Source: Cytospora piceicola
Lineage: Eukaryota > Ascomycota > Sordariomycetes > Diaporthales > Cytosporaceae
DNA length: 64,000 bases
Assembly (NCBI GenBank): GCA_023375675.1
Contig: JALQBC010000051.1
Span: forward strand, 173,828 to 237,827
Reading direction: 5' to 3'
A program made the position numbers and the translations under genes. This document shows positions 61,036-64,000 of this stretch, piece by piece (within the stretch, counting starts at the first letter, position 1; each line of letters begins with the position of its first letter). Below the pieces are notes generated by a model, which saw nothing but the letters and a program-made list of their open reading frames with translations, searched no databases and had not been told where the DNA came from.

Positions 61036-61109
61036 TATATAGCGACCAGTATGACTTCTCTACCTAGGTACCCTAGGGTACATGTTCAGTAGTAACAGCA
61101 CACCAGTTG

Positions 61110-61166
61110 GCCCTGTAAATCCCTGTAATGTCCGGTAATAGCCCTGTAATAGCCCTGTAAAGCCGG
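61110..61166. repeat. Imperfect CCCTGTAAT(AG) tandem repeat
   Basis: Four CCCTGTAA words, two of them spaced by AT/AG, plus a related TCCGGTAATAG copy. Confidence 0.7.
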
Positions 61167-61391
61167 CCAATATGACACCACAGATCCGCCAAGACAATAC
61201 CTGTTCCTGAATTGAATGGAGCCAGTGTCGTCATTATCCTCCAATATCCCGGAGATGTTGATAATCCAAGCTTGCCAATGTCTTGTCTGCCTTGTTTACA
61301 GCTTTTCTTTTTTCATGCGCTTTTGATGGGGAAAAATAACACACTGATGATGTCGCTTAACAACGGCATACAAAACAACCAAGATTCCCAG

Positions 61392-61431
61392 TCAACCGTT
61401 CATCCGTTCATCCGTTCAACCGTTCAACCGT
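61392..61431. repeat. Five tandem copies of TCA(A/T)CCGT
   Basis: An exact 8-bp period over 40 bases, units alternating A/T at one position only. It lies about 150 bp upstream of the phosphatase ATG. Confidence 0.85.
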
Positions 61432-61579
61432 TGAAGCTACTGTGATAGTCTCTGCTTGGCAACCTTGGAAGGCTTGTTAGTCTCGACAATCACTCGCACC
61501 GCATCTTCCCTCGACTGTTCATCTTCCTCCTTCCTTCAAGAACGTTCACGCACCGTAGGGTACACACATCACACCCAGG

Positions 61580-63010
61580 ATGCTCTCAAAAACCGCCTTA
61601 CTCGTCCTCCCGGGACTGGTAGGCGCCTCAGCCCCGCTCTACAGCAGCTACTCCTTCAACCCCCTCGAGCATCTAGGCGGCGTGGCTCCTTACTTTGAGC
61701 CTTCGGACCCCCAGACCAACCCAGCCGCCCCACAAGGATGCACGCCCGTCCGCGCAGCCTACCTCGTGCGACACGCCGCTATCTATGCTAATGACTTCGA
61801 CTACGAGGAGTACATGTCCCCCTTCATCTCCAAGTTCCAGAACAAGACCAGCGACGTCAACTGGTCCGCCATCCCCTCGCTCAGCTTCCTCGCCTCATGG
61901 TCACCACCCATCTCCGAGGCGGAGCAGGAGCTCCTCACCCGCGTGGGCAAGCTTGAGGCCACCCAGCTGGGCGCCAGCCTGAGCTTCCGATACCCAAAGT
62001 TCGCCCTGCCCAAGCGCGTCTGGTCCAGCTCGGCCGAGCGGACATACGAGTCGGCCAAGGCCCTGATCCGTGGCTTCGAGCCCGCCGGCGAGGACAACAC
62101 CATCAGCCTGGTGTCTGTCTACGAGAGCAAGAAGAGCGGCGCCGACAGCCTTACCCCATATCACAGCTGCCCCAAGTACAGCGGGAGCGCGGGCAGCGAC
62201 CAGAGCAGCGTGTACCTGGACAAGTTCACCAAGCCCATCGTGGCGCGTCTCAACGCCGCGGCGCCCGCCTTCAACTTCACCTCCGACGACGTGTACGGCA
62301 TGATGGAGCTGTGCGGCTACGAGAGCGTCATCAAGGGCAGCTCGCCCTTCTGCGACCTGAGCCTGTTCTCCCCCGACGACTGGCTCGGCTGGGAGTACAC
62401 GGCCGACGTCCAGTACCACTATAACGTCGGGTACGGCAGCGAGGTCAGCGGCGCCATCGGCCTGCCGTGGGTCAACGCCACGGCCAACCTGCTGACGGCC
62501 GAGCCGGACGACGCGGGCGTGCAGGACCTGTACGTCAGCTTTACGCACCGCGAGCTGCCGCCCACGGTGCTGGTGGCCATGGGCCTGTTCAACAACTCGG
62601 CATTCGGCGGCTCGGCGGCCGCCATCAACGACACGATGCCCTCGGACACCATGAACCACCGGCGCGCCTGGAAGAGCAGCCACGTGCTGCCGTTCATGAC
62701 CAACGTGGCCATGGAGAGGCTCAACTGCACGGGCAGCTACGGCTACGAGGACGGCGACTACTACCGCGTGCTGGTGAACAACGCGCCACAGCAGCTGCCG
62801 GACTGCGGGGACGGGCCCGGCACGACGTGCTCCCGGGCGACGTTTGACGGCTGGGTGCAGGACAGGGCCGACCTGTTCTCTGGGTTCTCGGAGAAGTGCG
62901 ACACCGCGCGCAAGTATGATAATTCTACGGATGTGTTGACGATCTATGAGGGCTTGACGGCGGGTAATGGGAGCTTTGTGGGGAAGAGGAGCATGTGGGA
63001 CCAGGAATGA
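61580..63010 (+). CDS. Secreted histidine-acid-phosphatase-like protein with altered active site, 476 aa
   Basis: Single open frame. A signal peptide is likely (KTALLVLPGLVGASA, cleavage near residue 17). The protein belongs to the His_Phos_2 branch (phytases, acid phosphatases). The catalytic region reads AAYLVRHAAIY: Arg-His is kept but the usual R-H-G-x-R-x-P continues as AAIY. A second conserved arginine is in SSSAERTYESAKALIRGF, and the distal motif is SFTHRELPPTVLVAMGLF, where the usual His-Asp is His-Arg-Glu. Several N-glycosylation sites (NKT, NFT, NAT, NNS, NCT, NGS) and paired cysteines fit secretion. If active, the acid is probably the Glu. It could be a phosphatase, a phytase-like enzyme, or a divergent non-phytase member. 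It is the first gene after the transposon nest. Confidence 0.8.
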   Translation: MLSKTALLVLPGLVGASAPLYSSYSFNPLEHLGGVAPYFEPSDPQTNPAAPQGCTPVRAAYLVRHAAIYANDFDYEEYMSPFISKFQNKTSDVNWSAIPSLSFLASWSPPISEAEQELLTRVGKLEATQLGASLSFRYPKFALPKRVWSSSAERTYESAKALIRGFEPAGEDNTISLVSVYESKKSGADSLTPYHSCPKYSGSAGSDQSSVYLDKFTKPIVARLNAAAPAFNFTSDDVYGMMELCGYESVIKGSSPFCDLSLFSPDDWLGWEYTADVQYHYNVGYGSEVSGAIGLPWVNATANLLTAEPDDAGVQDLYVSFTHRELPPTVLVAMGLFNNSAFGGSAAAINDTMPSDTMNHRRAWKSSHVLPFMTNVAMERLNCTGSYGYEDGDYYRVLVNNAPQQLPDCGDGPGTTCSRATFDGWVQDRADLFSGFSEKCDTARKYDNSTDVLTIYEGLTAGNGSFVGKRSMWDQE

Positions 63011-63563
63011 GATGAGATGATACCTACTTGAGTAAGCTGGAAGAGGATGATATAACGAACTTAATGCGATAATCACAGACCAATTAATTCGAAGCCGGCA
63101 TGCCCTGATAACTCCGTTTATGTGTGACTAGGTTTACAGGTTGTACATATGGGCAACAACCTTGGAAGAGAAGCGGCACCTTCAGGCCACCTTTACCAAG
63201 CACCATAGCCTTCGCTTCGGCTTTACGATCCGAAAAAATGAAATCAGAAAGCATATGAGGATGTCATTAAGGCACGGTGGCGCAAGGAAATTGATGGCCA
63301 ATACCTCGCCTACCTGTGTCAAAAAGGGCCACCATCCATCCTCTCGGCGGTGCAAAACTACAACGGTGGGCACCACCATATTGTATCTGTGGATCAGTGA
63401 CTCATTATACTTCAGATAAACAATCACGTTCCTACTTCCGTTTGTTGGAACCATGTCGTGTTTGATGAGAGCCCTGTCGCATTCCGCTCACGACTCTCCT
63501 CATCGCTCATCCCGAATGCTGTGGCCACATGAACCATCTCTTACGGCCAAACATCATCCAATT
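63011..63563. other. Intergenic, no supported gene
   Basis: Only short frames on both strands; leads to the tRNA. Confidence 0.55.
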
Positions 63564-63667
63564 GGCGCCGTGGCAGAGTGGTCTAATGCGATAGACTAGA
63601 ATTCAATCTTCGGATTCTCAGTTATCTATTCTCTTCGGAGGCGCATGTTCGAATCATGCCGGCGTCG
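63564..63667 (+). tRNA. tRNA-Ser (anticodon AGA) with a 22-nt intron
   Basis: The acceptor arm GGCGCCG (63564-63570) pairs with CGGCGTC (63660-63666), discriminator G63667. D arm GCA..TGC. Anticodon stem ATAGA/TCTAT with loop CT-AGA-A and an intron at 63602-63623 placed one base after the anticodon, the standard nuclear position. A long variable arm (CTC-TTCG-GAG) marks a class II tRNA. T arm GCATG-TTCGAAT-CATGC. A TTTT Pol III stop follows at about 63673. Class II plus AGA gives serine. Confidence 0.93.
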
Positions 63668-64000
63668 AAATATTTTGTTTTTGAAGTTCTCGTGTGTCGT
63701 GCGTGGATTGGCGTCTTGGTGTGGGTTCTGGGTGGATCGATGTGTCGGTGGACCATGCCGTTAGTGTCAGACTAGAAGTCGATTTGCTTCGGAAGAAATA
63801 TCTGCTCCAATCAGGCCCGCACCGGGAATTCTCTTTTTGTCGTGTCGCTTTTTGATGTTGTCTTGTGTCGTGTGGGCATGGTGTACGGTGTCCCACAGGG
63901 GTCTTGGGGACAACGGCCGTCGAGGGCACTTTTGACCTTTTATTTTTTTATATTTCACGCCCACCCCTTCTACGAAACCACACCCTCTTTTCCCTTCAAT
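63668..64000. other. Window end, no supported gene
   Basis: Pol III terminator T-run just after the tRNA, then sequence with no convincing coding region. Confidence 0.55.

Larger units (their letters stand above)
61038..61579. other. Intergenic region with short tandem repeats, promoter of the phosphatase gene
   Basis: Normal composition resumes directly after the transposon. It contains CCCTGTAATAG-type repeats (61110-61166) and a perfect 8-bp repeat (61392-61431). The last 100 bases are a CT-rich leader. Confidence 0.6.

Noticed and set aside
37880..61037. CRISPR-like or satellite array
   Set aside because: The repeated words are LTRs and mirror-image arms of two retrotransposons; no regularly spaced repeats.

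Overview
This window is nuclear DNA of a filamentous ascomycete (Pezizomycotina, most likely a Sordariomycete; the species cannot be named from sequence alone). Supporting signs are short 50-120 bp introns with GTAAGT/GTGAGT donors and CTAAC/CTGAC branch sites, fungus-specific families (fungal transcription factor, DUF1479, DUF1993, Fot1-like transposons) and a large block carrying the mutational scar of repeat-induced point mutation (RIP). ATG choices and intron borders below come from reading frame, splice motifs and family conservation; no transcript evidence was available.

Layout: 1-5.5 kb is a poor region with a broken F-box gene, a small ankyrin protein and a doubtful cysteine-rich mini-gene. 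6-18 kb is a gene-rich block: MmgE/PrpD protein (cis-aconitate decarboxylase superfamily), DUF1993 protein, two adjacent small look-alike genes (the second with membrane segments), a fungal transcription factor (- strand), a DUF1479 oxygenase-like protein and a short-chain dehydrogenase. The regulator, oxygenase, dehydrogenase and MmgE/PrpD protein could form a small metabolic neighbourhood, but this is inference. 18.6-32 kb holds housekeeping-like or unknown genes: a coiled-coil protein with an RVRF motif, a polyglutamine protein, a DUF2278 plus lamin-tail protein, a five-part unknown gene with a CCHC-like knuckle, and a METTL21-type methyltransferase. 32.8-37.4 kb has one intact cytochrome P450 and a second, decayed P450.

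37.88-61.04 kb is a single three-level nest of transposable elements. A Fot1/pogo-like DNA transposon (TA target duplication, 30-bp inverted ends) was hit by a ~10.6-kb Ty3/gypsy LTR retrotransposon (+ strand; duplication AAAGC). That copy was hit ~0.64 kb from its 5' end by a second copy of the same family in the opposite direction (duplication TATTA). The nest therefore forms a ~20-kb imperfect palindrome. All three elements are saturated with C-to-T/G-to-A changes at CpA, and the few CpA sites left are mostly CAG/CTG. Reverse transcriptase, integrase and Fot1 transposase can still be recognised through the stop codons.

After the nest, 61.6-63.0 kb encodes a secreted histidine-acid-phosphatase-like protein with unusual active-site motifs, and 63.56-63.67 kb is a tRNA-Ser(AGA) with a 22-nt intron.
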